A stretch of DNA of 64,000 nt, from NCBI RefSeq assembly GCF_030811555.1, contig NZ_JAUSQZ010000001.1, forward strand, positions 6,383,241-6,447,240, read 5' to 3'. The notes beneath the pieces are model-generated. The model searched no databases. It saw only the letters and a list, made by a program, of their open reading frames with translations, and was not told the DNA's origin. This stretch comes from Kineosporia succinea. GTDB taxonomy: Bacteria > Actinomycetota > Actinomycetes > Actinomycetales > Kineosporiaceae. Shown piece after piece: positions 16,949 to 25,432 of the stretch (position 1 is its first letter; the number at the start of each line of letters is the position of its first letter). The position numbers and the translations under genes are program-made.

Positions 16949-17743
16949 TCAGTGGGATCGGCGGGGTCGGCGGCGGGCCTCGATCAGGGTGCGGGTGGAG
17001 TGTGCGGCGAAGGGCTGCCCGGCCCGTAGTTGTGCGTCCAGGTCCCGTAGCTGGGGTTCGTAGCGGGCGACGGTGAAGTCGGGGACCCACCACACGCAGC
17101 GGCGCAGGGTCCATACGACGGCGCCGATGTCGTGGAACTCCATGCGGCACCGGGCGGTGCGCAGGTCGGTGACGGTGAGGCCGGCGGTGTGGGCTGCGGC
17201 GCTCTCGTGCTGCGGGTCGCGGGCGGTGCGGGCGTGTGGGAGCGGGCCGAGGAAGTACTCGATGAGCTCGAAGGCCGAGCGGGGGCCGACGTGCTGGGCG
17301 AAGTAGGTGCCGTCGTCGGTGAGGACGCGGGCGATCTCGTGCCAGTGCGGGGTGATCGGGTGGCGGCTGGTGACGAGGTCGAAGGTGGCGTCGGCGAAGG
17401 GCAGCTGGTCGGTGGCGGCCTGGACCACCTGCGGGACCACGGTCGGTACCGCATCGCTGGCACCGGTGCCGGCGTGCCGACGCGTCCTCAGTCGCTCGAC
17501 GTTCGGCCCCCACGCCTCGGTGAGCACCGTGCGGGGCGGGAGTGCCGGGACGCCGGCGATGATCTCGCCGCCGCCGGTGTCCAGGTCGAGGGCGGCGCTC
17601 GCGGTGGGCAGGCGGGCGGCGAGCTGCTGCGCGTATCCCCAGGGGGTGCGTTCCTCGGTGGCGCGTCCCTCGAGCCAGGCGAAGTCCCAGCCGGTGACGT
17701 CGGCGGCGCTCGCCTCGGTGATGAGGTCGTCGTAGGAACGCAT
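16949..17743 (-). CDS. class I SAM-dependent methyltransferase
   Basis: 264 residues from the ATG at 17743. ALDLDTGGGEI (about residues 50-60) is motif I with the DxGxGxG-like loop, ATDQLPFADATFDLVTSRH gives the D-L-P-F motif typical of UbiE/YcgJ-type enzymes, and WHEIARVLTDDGTYFAQHVG the following strand. A small-molecule methyltransferase of unknown substrate, cytoplasmic. No operon partner except the VOC fragment downstream. Longer upstream reading is Arg/Pro-rich and not used. Confidence 0.87.
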   Translation of the reverse strand: MRSYDDLITEASAADVTGWDFAWLEGRATEERTPWGYAQQLAARLPTASAALDLDTGGGEIIAGVPALPPRTVLTEAWGPNVERLRTRRHAGTGASDAVPTVVPQVVQAATDQLPFADATFDLVTSRHPITPHWHEIARVLTDDGTYFAQHVGPRSAFELIEYFLGPLPHARTARDPQHESAAAHTAGLTVTDLRTARCRMEFHDIGAVVWTLRRCVWWVPDFTVARYEPQLRDLDAQLRAGQPFAAHSTRTLIEARRRPRRSH

Positions 17744-18109
17744 CGGGGACCTCGTGAGAAGTGGGGACGGCGGTGGTGCTCGCGGGCGCCGGCTGCAGCG
17801 AGAGTGCGTTGCGCGCCGAGGAATCAGGGCCGGTGGGCTGCCGGTGGGCTGCCGGTGCGAACGGATCGCCCGGGTCGGGGGCGTCCGTCGCACGAGGCCG
17901 GACGTTCCCGTCCTCGGGCCTGATGTTGTCGGTGGCGCTGATGTTGTCGGTGGCGCTGGTGGTGCGGGTCGGCCGGGGCCCCGGGGAACCGGGGCTTCGG
18001 GCCGGTCGGTGGTACGCGCACGATGGCGCTAGTACGACGGCGACGCTAGTGCACCCGCATCCGTGCGTGACAGCGGTTTTCCGTGGCCGTCAGGGAGGGC
18101 CAGGAGGGA
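17744..18109. other. gene-free stretch with short direct repeats
   Basis: No credible gene. An 18-bp unit TGATGTTGTCGGTGGCGC occurs twice exactly at 17921-17956, and an 11-bp GCCGGTGGGCT repeat lies around 17829-17855. Both promoter regions (methyltransferase on the minus strand) and the 3' side of the DUF4265 gene fall here. Confidence 0.55.
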
Positions 18110-18595
18110 TCAGGCTGCCCACCAGGCGTCGCCGGCCGCGGCGACCTCGTACTGCCACCAGCCGCTGAGCGATCCTTCTTCGAGGAGGAACTTGATGGCC
18201 CGGAAGTCGGCGTCGGCGGGCACGTCGAACGCCACGAGCGGGAATTCGTCGCTGAGGGCCTCGCCCTTCAGCTGGAACATCGCGAACTGGGCGTTGACGG
18301 CCTCGGCGTTCCATCCCAGGGGGCCGTTGGCCTCGGGGAAGACGCGCACGACGCAGTGCCCGGACGGCTCGATGATCTCGAGGGCCCAGTTCTGGCCCCA
18401 TTCGTCTTCCTCGAAGCGCACCACGTCACCGGGTGCGACGCCCACCTGGTGGAAGGGCGCGCTCGCGACGCGGGCGGTGCTGGGACTGATCGGGACGGCC
18501 CACACTCCTTCCGTGTCCTGATCGGGGTAACCATCGCGTGGCGGATATTTGAACCACAGTTTGAACATGGCCTGCGTATCGGTCATTCGGGACAT
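18110..18595 (-). CDS. DUF4265-family protein
   Basis: 161 residues. VWAVPISPSTARVASAPF and PGDVVRFEEDEWGQNWALE, followed by HCVVRVFP, match the DUF4265 pattern of small soluble actinobacterial proteins. No signal or membrane segment; function unknown. Stands alone between the methyltransferase and the coiled-coil gene, all on the minus strand. The start at MSRM or at MTDT three codons later are both possible. Confidence 0.75.
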   Translation of the reverse strand: MSRMTDTQAMFKLWFKYPPRDGYPDQDTEGVWAVPISPSTARVASAPFHQVGVAPGDVVRFEEDEWGQNWALEIIEPSGHCVVRVFPEANGPLGWNAEAVNAQFAMFQLKGEALSDEFPLVAFDVPADADFRAIKFLLEEGSLSGWWQYEVAAAGDAWWAA

Positions 18596-18635
18596 GATGC
18601 TGGGCTTGCCACGGTGACGCCAGGGGCGGGGTGCG

Positions 18636-19664
18636 TCAGTCGGTCTGCGGGGGCTTCGGGGGGCGGCTCCCGGCGACTCTCGAGCGGCGTTTCAGGGTGC
18701 TTGAGGACGCCCGGGTCGCCGCTCTGGGTGATGTCGCCTTCACGTCGGGTTGCCGTGGTGCGGCGGTGATCTGCGCGTGCGCGCGTTCGGTGACACGGCG
18801 CAGTTCTTTCTGGTGGCGCTGCTCGCGGCGCTCGGCGGCCTGCGCCGCGGTCTGCCGTTCGGCGGCGATCTGTGCGGCTGCCTGCGCGGCGGCCCGGGCC
18901 AGTTCGTCGCGGTGACGGCGCTCGGTCTCCTCCAGGCGGGCGCCCAGTTCGGCGGCCCGCTCGTGCGCCTGGCGCAGCTCGACCGCCGCGGTGGCGGCCT
19001 CGAGGTCGAGCCGGGTGATCCGCGCCTGCTGCTCCTGCGTGGTCTCGAGCAGCTGGGCGTGCTCACGGCGCTGCAGGTCGAGGGATTCGCGGGCCACGTG
19101 CAGTTCGGCCTCGGCCTGCCCGCGAGCGCGTTCGTGGTCGGCGACCTGTTTCCAGGCCTCGTCGCGGGTGCGTTCGGCCTCGGCGTACGCGGCCTGGGCG
19201 GCTTGGTGGGCGCGGTCTTTCTCGTCGCGGGCGGTGCGGGCCGTGGCGAGCGCCTCGCGGCGGGCGGTCTCGGCCTGCTGTTCGGCCTCGGCGGCGCGGG
19301 CGGCTTCGGCGTGGGCCTGTTCGGCCTCGGTCTCGGCGGCGCGGACGCGGGCGAACGCCCCGGACTCGGCCTGCTCGAAGCGTTGCATCAGGGCGGTGAG
19401 CTGCTCGCTGAGCTGGCGGGCGACGGGCAGGACGCCCTGGGTGGCTTCCTTGGCCAGGGCGAGGGGGTCGGCGATGGAGGCCAGGTCGCTGGCGCGGCGC
19501 TGCCGGGAGGCGAGGTCGGCGTGTGCCTTCGAGCAGTAGCGGGCGCGCCGCCCGCCCTTGGGGCGGCCCAGTTCGTCGCGGGGCCTGGGTGGTAGCGGCT
19601 CCTGGCACCCGTCGAGCCCGCAGACTCCCGCTGCTTCTGCCTCTGTCTCGCTGCCCGTGCTCAC
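18636..19664 (-). CDS. long coiled-coil protein with N-terminal zinc-like motif
   Basis: 342 residues from a GTG at 19664; the frame continues to 19790. Residues about 11-50 hold CGLDGCQ and YCSKAHAD, a possible Cys3His zinc site, then about 250 residues of Ala/Glu/Arg heptad coiled coil (EQAESGAFARVRAAETEAEQ onward), ending in a basic tail. This resembles KfrA-like or other plasmid-associated coiled-coil proteins of actinomycetes. It is divergent from the DUF2637 gene, an arrangement seen in integrative conjugative elements and plasmids. Role inferred only. Confidence 0.6.
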   Translation of the reverse strand: MSTGSETEAEAAGVCGLDGCQEPLPPRPRDELGRPKGGRRARYCSKAHADLASRQRRASDLASIADPLALAKEATQGVLPVARQLSEQLTALMQRFEQAESGAFARVRAAETEAEQAHAEAARAAEAEQQAETARREALATARTARDEKDRAHQAAQAAYAEAERTRDEAWKQVADHERARGQAEAELHVARESLDLQRREHAQLLETTQEQQARITRLDLEAATAAVELRQAHERAAELGARLEETERRHRDELARAAAQAAAQIAAERQTAAQAAERREQRHQKELRRVTERAHAQITAAPRQPDVKATSPRAATRASSSTLKRRSRVAGSRPPKPPQTD

Positions 19665-19884
19665 GGCGGCAGTCTTGCGCACGGCACCGACAGTCGTGAC
19701 CGGCCCCCTCGCCCGGTGGCGGCGCGGGGGCTCGGCGCCGGCACATACCGGGTTGCTCAGGACGATCGATGTCATCCTGGCGGGCAGCATCCTGTGATCA
19801 TGATGTGACGTCAGGAATTGGTGCCATCACTTAACCTGCGATATCGGTGCGTACGGGTGACAGGTGACATGCGCGGACGACAGC

Positions 19885-22131
19885 ATGGGCGCCGTGAGCA
19901 CGCCATCCAGCCCTGACCCCGGCCAGCGTCATCCCCTCGCGGCAGGCCCCGCCACCGGAGCCACCGTCGGAGCCGCAGCTGGCGCGGCTTTCCCGGAGGC
20001 GTCCCAGGCCGCCGCCAAGGAGGCCGCTGACCTGGCCCGTCAGGCCCGCCGCCTCAGCATGTGGGCGCGGGTCGTGCTGGTGCCGGTCGCGATCATCGGT
20101 GCCGTCCTGTCGTACCAGAGCCTGTACAAGGCGGCGCTGCCCACGTTCGGCCCGTATCTGGCGGCCGGGTTCCCGCTGCTGGTCGACCTGCTCATTCTCG
20201 GTGCGTCGCTGCAGTACGTCGCGGGCGCCAAGATCGGCCGCCCGATGACCGGGTGGCGCCTGACCGCGCACTGCGGTGTCGCGGGCACCCTGATCCTGAA
20301 CGCGCTCGCGGCCCGTGAACTGGGTGAGGTGCCGTGGCACATCACGGCGCCGGCGGTGTGGGCCGTGCTCGTCGAGCTCACCGGCAAGCAGGTCCTGGGT
20401 CAGTGGAAGGCTGCGCACCACGGCCCGGTCACGCACATCGCGCCGTCGTTGTGGCTGTCGGCGCCGATCGAGTCGGTCCGTACCCGTCTGCTGATGGCCC
20501 GCACCGGACTGCGTGACGCGCACCAGGCGCGTATCGGTGTCGGTACCGCGGCCGCCGCGCGGGAGGCCCTCAATCTGGCGCTGCCCCGGCGTACCAACCC
20601 CCGGCGTGATGCCAAGCGTGTGCGCCGGGTCGTGAACCGGCAGATGCGCGCGGGGAGCCTGCCGCCGGCCGCTGTCCTCGACGCCGTCGGCTGGACCAGC
20701 CCCGACGGCGAGCGCTCCGAGCGCAGCCCCGAGATCATCCTGCGTTCTGTGGTCCAGGAGATCCTGCGTCCCACCGAACCCGAGGCCCCCGCCCTGAGGA
20801 CGAGCAGCGCGGACGCGACCACCGTCGTCTTCGGTGACCCCAGCGCCCCGACCGCCGTCTTCGCCCACACTCCCGCCCAGGGCCTGCCCCTCCTCAACGG
20901 CGTCAACGGAGTCAACGGCGCCAATGGGGCCGGTAGCGCCAACGGGGCCGGTGGCTCGTCGAACGGTGTGAACGGCGCCAACGGTGGCGCCAACGGTCAG
21001 GCCGGCGACGGCGCCCGGCGCACTCCCGCGAGCGCTCACCCCGCACCGGGCCGGCAGCTCACCACGCCCGACGGGACGCCCATCGTCCCGGGGCACCGCG
21101 TCGTGGTCCTGCCCGACACCGAGCCCCTGTCCTCCCAGTTGCGGTACACGGTCGACCCGGTCACCGGAGCGCAGGTCGCCTACGCCCACACCGGGCAGGC
21201 GCTCGCGAACGCCCGTACACCCGCGGCGTTCCCGAACGGGACGGCCCCGCATCCGGCCGGTGTGCAGCAGCCCGCCGCGTTCGCGCAGGACAACCGTCAG
21301 GACGTACGAAACGGCATGACGGACGCGTCGGCGGTTCCGGCCGGGTACGCCGGCCCGGGCAGCGCCCCCGTCCACGCCACCGGCGAGGCGGCCGCGGCGG
21401 CCAACGGCTCCGGTCGCTCAGGTGGCCCGTCCGTCGCCCAGGCCCCGGGGGCAGGACCCGTCCAGTCCGCCGACTCTGTCGACTCTGCTGACTCAGCCGC
21501 CCGTTTCGCGTCCTCGGCGGCGGCGCTCACCGCCCCGAGCTACCAGCCCGGCGCCCCGGCGGCCGGTCCGGTCACCGGGCCCCCGACCGGAAGCCTGTGG
21601 GCCGCCGCGCAGGCCCGCACCAACGGCCCCTCCGACCCGCCGACCGGGAGCCTGCCCCTGGTCCCGTCCACCCCGGCTGCCCCGGCTGCCCCGGTCCCGA
21701 CGTCCCCGATGCCTGAGGCGAGCCGGGGGCGGCCGGTGACCGGCGCGTCCACCCTTGACCGCAACGGCAGCTGGGCGCCCACGGCCCCGCTGCAGCAGAG
21801 CACGCCGGGCGCGGACGCGGTGGCCCCGATCGACCTCATCGACTCGGACGACGATTGGGCGGACGAGCAGGACCAGCCCACGACGCCGACCCGGACCTCT
21901 TCCGGGCAGGCCACGCAGACCGGGTCGATCCCGATCAGCGGACGCGCCACCGCCAAGCAGAAGGAGGAGCGCCTCAACATCGCCGTGCGCATCCTCAACG
22001 GCAACCCGGACATCACCGGCCCCGAGCTGCGCTCGGCCCTGGAGACCCAGGGCTGGGTCGTCAGTGACCGTACCGCCGCCCGCCTCCTCGGCGAGGCCCG
22101 CCAGATCCCCCCGCTGACCGTCCGGTACTGA
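19885..22131 (+). CDS. DUF2637 (Spd-like) membrane protein with C-terminal HTH-like domain
   Basis: 748 residues from ATG 19885 (a GTG at 19864 or 19894 is possible). Four membrane segments at about residues 60-165 form the DUF2637 module, seen in Streptomyces plasmid spread/transfer proteins. A long disordered region follows with Asn-Gly-Val/Ala repeats (about 335-375) and Pro/Ala-rich linkers. The last 60 residues (EERLNIAVRILNGNPDITGP and SDRTAARLLGEAR) look like a winged or HTH fold as in plasmid regulators. A strong hairpin follows the stop. Probably a relic of, or recruited from, a conjugative element. Confidence 0.72.
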   Translation: MGAVSTPSSPDPGQRHPLAAGPATGATVGAAAGAAFPEASQAAAKEAADLARQARRLSMWARVVLVPVAIIGAVLSYQSLYKAALPTFGPYLAAGFPLLVDLLILGASLQYVAGAKIGRPMTGWRLTAHCGVAGTLILNALAARELGEVPWHITAPAVWAVLVELTGKQVLGQWKAAHHGPVTHIAPSLWLSAPIESVRTRLLMARTGLRDAHQARIGVGTAAAAREALNLALPRRTNPRRDAKRVRRVVNRQMRAGSLPPAAVLDAVGWTSPDGERSERSPEIILRSVVQEILRPTEPEAPALRTSSADATTVVFGDPSAPTAVFAHTPAQGLPLLNGVNGVNGANGAGSANGAGGSSNGVNGANGGANGQAGDGARRTPASAHPAPGRQLTTPDGTPIVPGHRVVVLPDTEPLSSQLRYTVDPVTGAQVAYAHTGQALANARTPAAFPNGTAPHPAGVQQPAAFAQDNRQDVRNGMTDASAVPAGYAGPGSAPVHATGEAAAAANGSGRSGGPSVAQAPGAGPVQSADSVDSADSAARFASSAAALTAPSYQPGAPAAGPVTGPPTGSLWAAAQARTNGPSDPPTGSLPLVPSTPAAPAAPVPTSPMPEASRGRPVTGASTLDRNGSWAPTAPLQQSTPGADAVAPIDLIDSDDDWADEQDQPTTPTRTSSGQATQTGSIPISGRATAKQKEERLNIAVRILNGNPDITGPELRSALETQGWVVSDRTAARLLGEARQIPPLTVRY

Positions 22132-22198
22132 CCCGGCACTGACCCGGCACTGCTGACCCCGTACTGGCCTGGTTCTGATCCAGCCGCGTTCTGCCCGA

Positions 22199-22231
22199 GT
22201 GGCCTGGTACCCGGGACGGGTACCAGGCCAC
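22199..22231 (+). terminator. 14-bp stem hairpin after the DUF2637 gene
   Basis: GTGGCCTGGTACCC and GGGTACCAGGCCAC pair perfectly around a 5-base loop (GGGAC), about 70 bases after the stop. A short T-containing run (GTCGTTTG) follows. Likely an intrinsic terminator. Confidence 0.75.
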
Positions 22232-22378
22232 GGTCGTTTGCGACAACACCCACCCGGCGAGCGCGAGGGCACGCGCGGAACCGGCAGTCGATCTTCGTCG
22301 CGGTGCGTGTCTCAAGCGGGTTGTGCACCCTCCCGATGACCGGGGGAGCAACGATCAGGTCACCGGAAGGAGCTCGCC

Positions 22379-22447
22379 ATGGCGAAGAAGAAGGACAGCA
22401 AGGACAAGAAGGGCGAGAACAAGAAGAGCGGCAAGAAGAAGAAGTAA
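22379..22447 (+). CDS. 22-residue lysine-rich peptide
   Basis: ATG GCG AAG AAG ... TAA encodes 22 residues, 12 of them lysine, with Asp, Ser, Gly and Glu between. The start is preceded by GGAAGGAG at the right distance, one of the best ribosome sites in the window, and the stop is followed by a 9-bp GC hairpin (22464-22492). It has no hydrophobic residue, so it would be a free, highly basic cytosolic peptide, perhaps binding nucleic acid or ribosomes. Short lysine-rich open frames of this kind are annotated in actinomycetes as hypothetical. Confidence 0.6.
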   Translation: MAKKKDSKDKKGENKKSGKKKK

Positions 22448-22463
22448 GGCTCGCCGCAGGAGT

Positions 22464-22492
22464 GGACGGGCCCGGTCCACCCCGGCCCGTCC
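22464..22492 (+). terminator. hairpin after the lysine-rich peptide gene
   Basis: GGACGGGCC and GGCCCGTCC pair perfectly around an 11-base loop 16 bases after the TAA, followed by TTCCACCTCCTTCC. Probable terminator bounding the small transcript. Confidence 0.6.
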
Positions 22493-23030
22493 TTCCACCT
22501 CCTTCCACCTGGGGTCCCTCGAGCGCACTGTCTTCAGCAGCGTCGTGCTTCATCGGCTCGCGTCACGCCCTCGCTCGGCCTCGTCGTCGCGATCCGTCTG
22601 AGCACTCCTGCCCCCTGCAGGCTGCGGTCCTGACGGGTTCGGGGCGGCGGTAGCTGTGGGCACTCTCGGCCTGTCGTGAGGGTCGTTCTCGCCGCTGCGC
22701 CCGGCTGTGCAGGCGTGACGGACGCTGAGCCTCGTCATTGCCCGGATGACTGCCCGTTCATATGTTTCGCGTGCGCGACGCGTGAAACGATAACGCGTAG
22801 CGAGGACGCGTTTGGATGATGAGCACGGATCGCTATCGAGAAGGAAACTTCTAGCTAGTTGACCGTCTCAGGTGCCCAGGCAGGTCTCTGGGACGCCCTG
22901 CGAGCGCGTTTCCGGGTTGACGCGTTATCGCCCTGAGTTCCGGGCGCTCCGAGGATGCTGCGGCTGTTCGTGGGCTCCGGGCCAGGGCTTCGGGCCGGGG
23001 CCCACGAACGGCGTCACGCGAATCGCGGGA
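22493..23030. other. gene-free 0.54-kb stretch with an AT-richer centre
   Basis: No credible frame. Bases 22740-22870 are much less GC-rich than the rest and contain the imperfect inverted repeat GTTTCGCG-9-CGTGAAAC (22764-22788) and several ACGCGT hexamers (near 22779, 22793, 22808 and 22919). Confidence 0.55.
22764..22788. repeat. parS-like half sites with 9-bp spacer
   Basis: GTTTCGCG and CGTGAAAC are inverted with 7 of 8 matches. They resemble the two halves of the ParB site TGTTTCACGTGAAACA pulled apart by nine bases. Resemblance only. Confidence 0.35.
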
Positions 23031-24092
23031 TCAGCCGAGATGACGCCGGAAGAAGAGGATGTCGGCGTCGAGTGTGTGCCCGGGGGTGTCACTGTGCAGG
23101 CCCGGGTTGGCGTGGAGGGTCTTCTGGGGCGAGGCGAACGCGTCGTACAGGGCCAGGGCCTGCTCGCGGGGCACGCGTTCGTCGTCCCACTGAACATGGA
23201 ACTGCACGGGCACGCCGACCCGGGCCGCAGCATCACCCGAGTGCAGACCGGAACCAAGGCCGAACACGGCGGCACGCACCCGTGGCTCGTCGGCGACGAA
23301 CGGCACACCCAGCCCGCAGCCCAGCGACACACCCCAGTAGCCCACCGCCCCCAGGGCAGGCACACCGTTCTCCCGTAGGTCGGTCCCCGGCAGGCCGTCT
23401 TCGTGCACCGCGTCCAGGAACGCCCGCCACTCCGGCACAACGATGCCCGCGGCCCTCGCCTGGAAAGCAGCGACGAGCGGGGCAATCTCCGCCCCATTCC
23501 TGATGAGCTCCTGGTTGTGCCGATGCACGGCGTCCAGGTCCGGATCCGCGGCGCGCTCGCCGTGAGCGGGGACGTCCAGACACGCCACGGCATACCCGCA
23601 CTCCCCGGCGAAACGCATCGCCCGCGCCACGATCTCGGGCGCCCGCTTGTGCCGGCCCCCACCGTGCCCGATCAGGACCAGCGGCACACTCCGCGCGCCC
23701 GGCGGGGCGGACTCGACGGGATGCCCCCCGGCCCCGGCCCCGGACCCGGACCCGGACCCTGCCCCGGACCCGGACCCTGCCCCGGACCCGGACCCTGCCC
23801 CGAAGCCAGGCCCGGCCGGTGCAGACCGGGGGGACGGGGGCAAGAGGGTGGACGCGGGCTCAGGCGTCCAGAGGATGCCGGGCACATCGGTGCCCTCGTG
23901 CTCGAGGACGAACGCCCGCTCACGCACACCGAACGCCGCAGCGCTCGCGGGAGAACCACCGGATGTCGACGGGGCGGACGCCAGCGTCGTAGGGGACGGT
24001 GACGGTGACGCAGGAGATGGTGACGCAGGGGACGGCTGTGCCCCGGACAGGGAGGTGCCGGACAGGAGGGTGTCGGAGATGATCCGCAACAT
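23031..24092 (-). CDS. alpha/beta hydrolase (dienelactone-hydrolase-like)
   Basis: 353 residues. VPLVLIGHGGG is the oxyanion strand-turn, GYWGVSLGCG (about residue 255) the GxSxG nucleophile, WDDERVP the acid region and LHSDTPGH the catalytic histidine, so the triad looks complete. An N-terminal Ser/Pro-rich region and a Gly-Ser-Ala run (about residues 95-118, from an 18-bp tandem repeat at 23743-23806) interrupt the first part of the fold. No clear signal peptide. A cytoplasmic esterase-like enzyme of unknown substrate. A stable hairpin lies upstream of the start. Confidence 0.82.
   Translation of the reverse strand: MLRIISDTLLSGTSLSGAQPSPASPSPASPSPSPTTLASAPSTSGGSPASAAAFGVRERAFVLEHEGTDVPGILWTPEPASTLLPPSPRSAPAGPGFGAGSGSGAGSGSGAGSGSGSGAGAGGHPVESAPPGARSVPLVLIGHGGGRHKRAPEIVARAMRFAGECGYAVACLDVPAHGERAADPDLDAVHRHNQELIRNGAEIAPLVAAFQARAAGIVVPEWRAFLDAVHEDGLPGTDLRENGVPALGAVGYWGVSLGCGLGVPFVADEPRVRAAVFGLGSGLHSGDAAARVGVPVQFHVQWDDERVPREQALALYDAFASPQKTLHANPGLHSDTPGHTLDADILFFRRHLG
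23743..23806. repeat. 18-bp tandem repeat inside the hydrolase gene
   Basis: GCCCCGGACCCGGACCCT is repeated about 3.5 times; on the minus strand it encodes the Gly-Ser-Gly-Ala-Gly-Ser linker of the hydrolase. Confidence 0.85.
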
Positions 24093-24177
24093 GGTCGTGC
24101 CTTTCGGGAGATGCCTGATGCGGGATCTCCCTCAGCGCTCACGAGCGCCCGGTCAGCTCGTGTCTAGGAGCTGGCGC

Positions 24178-24221
24178 GGAGGGAGACCCGGCCGGTCACA
24201 GCGTTGATGGGTCTCACCTCC
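24178..24221. promoter_or_regulatory. stable hairpin in the hydrolase leader
   Basis: GGAGGGAGACCC pairs with GGGTCTCACCTCC (one bulge or mismatch) around a 19-base loop. It lies 86 bases before the hydrolase start on the minus strand and could be a structured leader or a terminator; I could not match it to a known riboswitch. Confidence 0.45.
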
Positions 24222-24387
24222 CCGGTCTGGCGCGCGCACGATGCACGTCCGTACGAACCTAGCAGCGTCCCCCGCCCGCGATCCGGCCTTGATGCGGATA
24301 TGGGTCCCCGCGCAGGGCACCCCCGCGTCACACCGCCTACCGCAGCCGGGCTGTTCCGCGTCAGCAACCTCGGCGGGCGGTGACGTG

Positions 24388-24423
24388 GTGGTGCTTTCGA
24401 TTATCGATAATCGAAAGCACCAC
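24388..24423. repeat. long AT-rich palindrome, copy 2 (36 bp perfect)
   Basis: GTGGTGCTTTCGATTATC and its exact complement meet at a central ATCGAT. The 22-bp core is identical to copy 1 at 4778-4799. It lies about 170 bases before the DUF3152 gene and 300 bases before the divergent hydrolase. Probably a dimeric-repressor operator. Confidence 0.85.
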
Positions 24424-24589
24424 ACAGTGAGCCACGGCCGTGATGGCGTCTGCGGTGTCACGAGCACGTGGTAGCCGTGGTGGGCAGGTCTCGTGGGGTG
24501 ATCCCCCCGAATCTGGTGGCGACGCGGGCTTGATCACTTCTGGCATCAACGCGTGGCAACGTCACTTGCGTCTCGTTAACCTCACGGAC

Positions 24590-25432
24590 GTGGTACCTCC
24601 CGTCACGCACAGCGTTCTCTCTCGTTCTGTCCTGTCCGTCGTGGCTGGTCTGCTCCTGGCCGGCACGTTCGTCAGTGGCTCGGCCTCACCGGCCTCAGCG
24701 GCGTCGGTGTCAGCGGTGTCAGCGGTGTCAGCGTCGGTGGCTGCAACGGCGGCATCACCCTCGGCCCCGGAGACCGCGAGCGTCGCCTCGACGGCATCCC
24801 CGGTGGCGCGGAAGAAGCAGGAGATCCGGTATCCGAAGGCCGGGAAGAACACGTTCCGGGTCGCGACGGGAAAGCGGAGCAGGATCGCGGGGAGGAGCGG
24901 GCCGTTGCTGCGGTACCGGGTGGCGGTGGAGAAGGGGATCGGCGGGATCACGGCCAACCAGTTCGCGGGGCGGGTGAGGGAGGTGCTGTCCGAAGGGCGC
25001 AGCTGGGCCGGGACCGGCGAGGTGCGGCTGCGGCGGGTGCCGAGGGGCGAGACGTACGACTTCACGATCTACCTGGTCACGCCGCAGACCCGGGACACGT
25101 TGTGCGGGGACGCCACCCGGGCGGACCCGGACCGGTACACGTCCTGCCGTAACGGCAACCGGGTCGTGCTGAACGTGGCGCGGTGGGTGCACGGCGTCCC
25201 CCGGTACGGGGCGGGCCTGGAGCGTTACCGGGCCTACATGATCAATCACGAGACCGGTCATCGCCTGGGCCACCATCACGAGAAGTGTCCCGGTCAGGGC
25301 AAGGTGGCGCCCGTCATGCAGCAGCAGACCCTCGGGCTGCACGGATGCACCGCCAACGCCTGGCGCCGGGTGAAGGGCACGACGTACCGCGGTCCGGCCG
25401 GCGCGTACAACGACCCGGTGCCCCGCGCCTGA
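24590..25432 (+). CDS. secreted DUF3152 protein, metzincin-like, paralogue 1
   Basis: 280 residues from a GTG at 24590; the start is uncertain as no clear ribosome site is seen. A hydrophobic signal segment (SVLSVVAGLLLAGTFVSG) precedes a Ser/Ala/Val-rich linker, then the DUF3152 domain. INHETGHRLGHHHEKC fits the metzincin pattern HExxHxxGxxH exactly, and APVMQQQTLGLHGC supplies a Met-turn-like segment, with conserved cysteines (CGDATRADPDRYTSC). A secreted zinc-peptidase-like protein; catalysis is not proven for this family. A close paralogue lies at 33427-34290. Confidence 0.83.
   Translation: MVPPVTHSVLSRSVLSVVAGLLLAGTFVSGSASPASAASVSAVSAVSASVAATAASPSAPETASVASTASPVARKKQEIRYPKAGKNTFRVATGKRSRIAGRSGPLLRYRVAVEKGIGGITANQFAGRVREVLSEGRSWAGTGEVRLRRVPRGETYDFTIYLVTPQTRDTLCGDATRADPDRYTSCRNGNRVVLNVARWVHGVPRYGAGLERYRAYMINHETGHRLGHHHEKCPGQGKVAPVMQQQTLGLHGCTANAWRRVKGTTYRGPAGAYNDPVPRA

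Larger units (their letters stand above)
24093..24589. other. intergenic region with hairpin and second long palindrome
   Basis: Lies between the divergent hydrolase and DUF3152 genes. It contains a strong hairpin (24178-24221), the perfect 36-bp palindrome (24388-24423), and presumably both promoters. No protein-coding frame is convincing. Confidence 0.6.

Noticed and set aside
22872-23378. 168-residue frame upstream of and antisense to the hydrolase gene
   Set aside because: Mostly the shadow of the hydrolase C-terminus; the unshared part has no features.
24178-24221. Hairpin as a known riboswitch (SAM, glycine, ZTP and similar)
   Set aside because: Conserved core sequences of these classes were not found in either strand.
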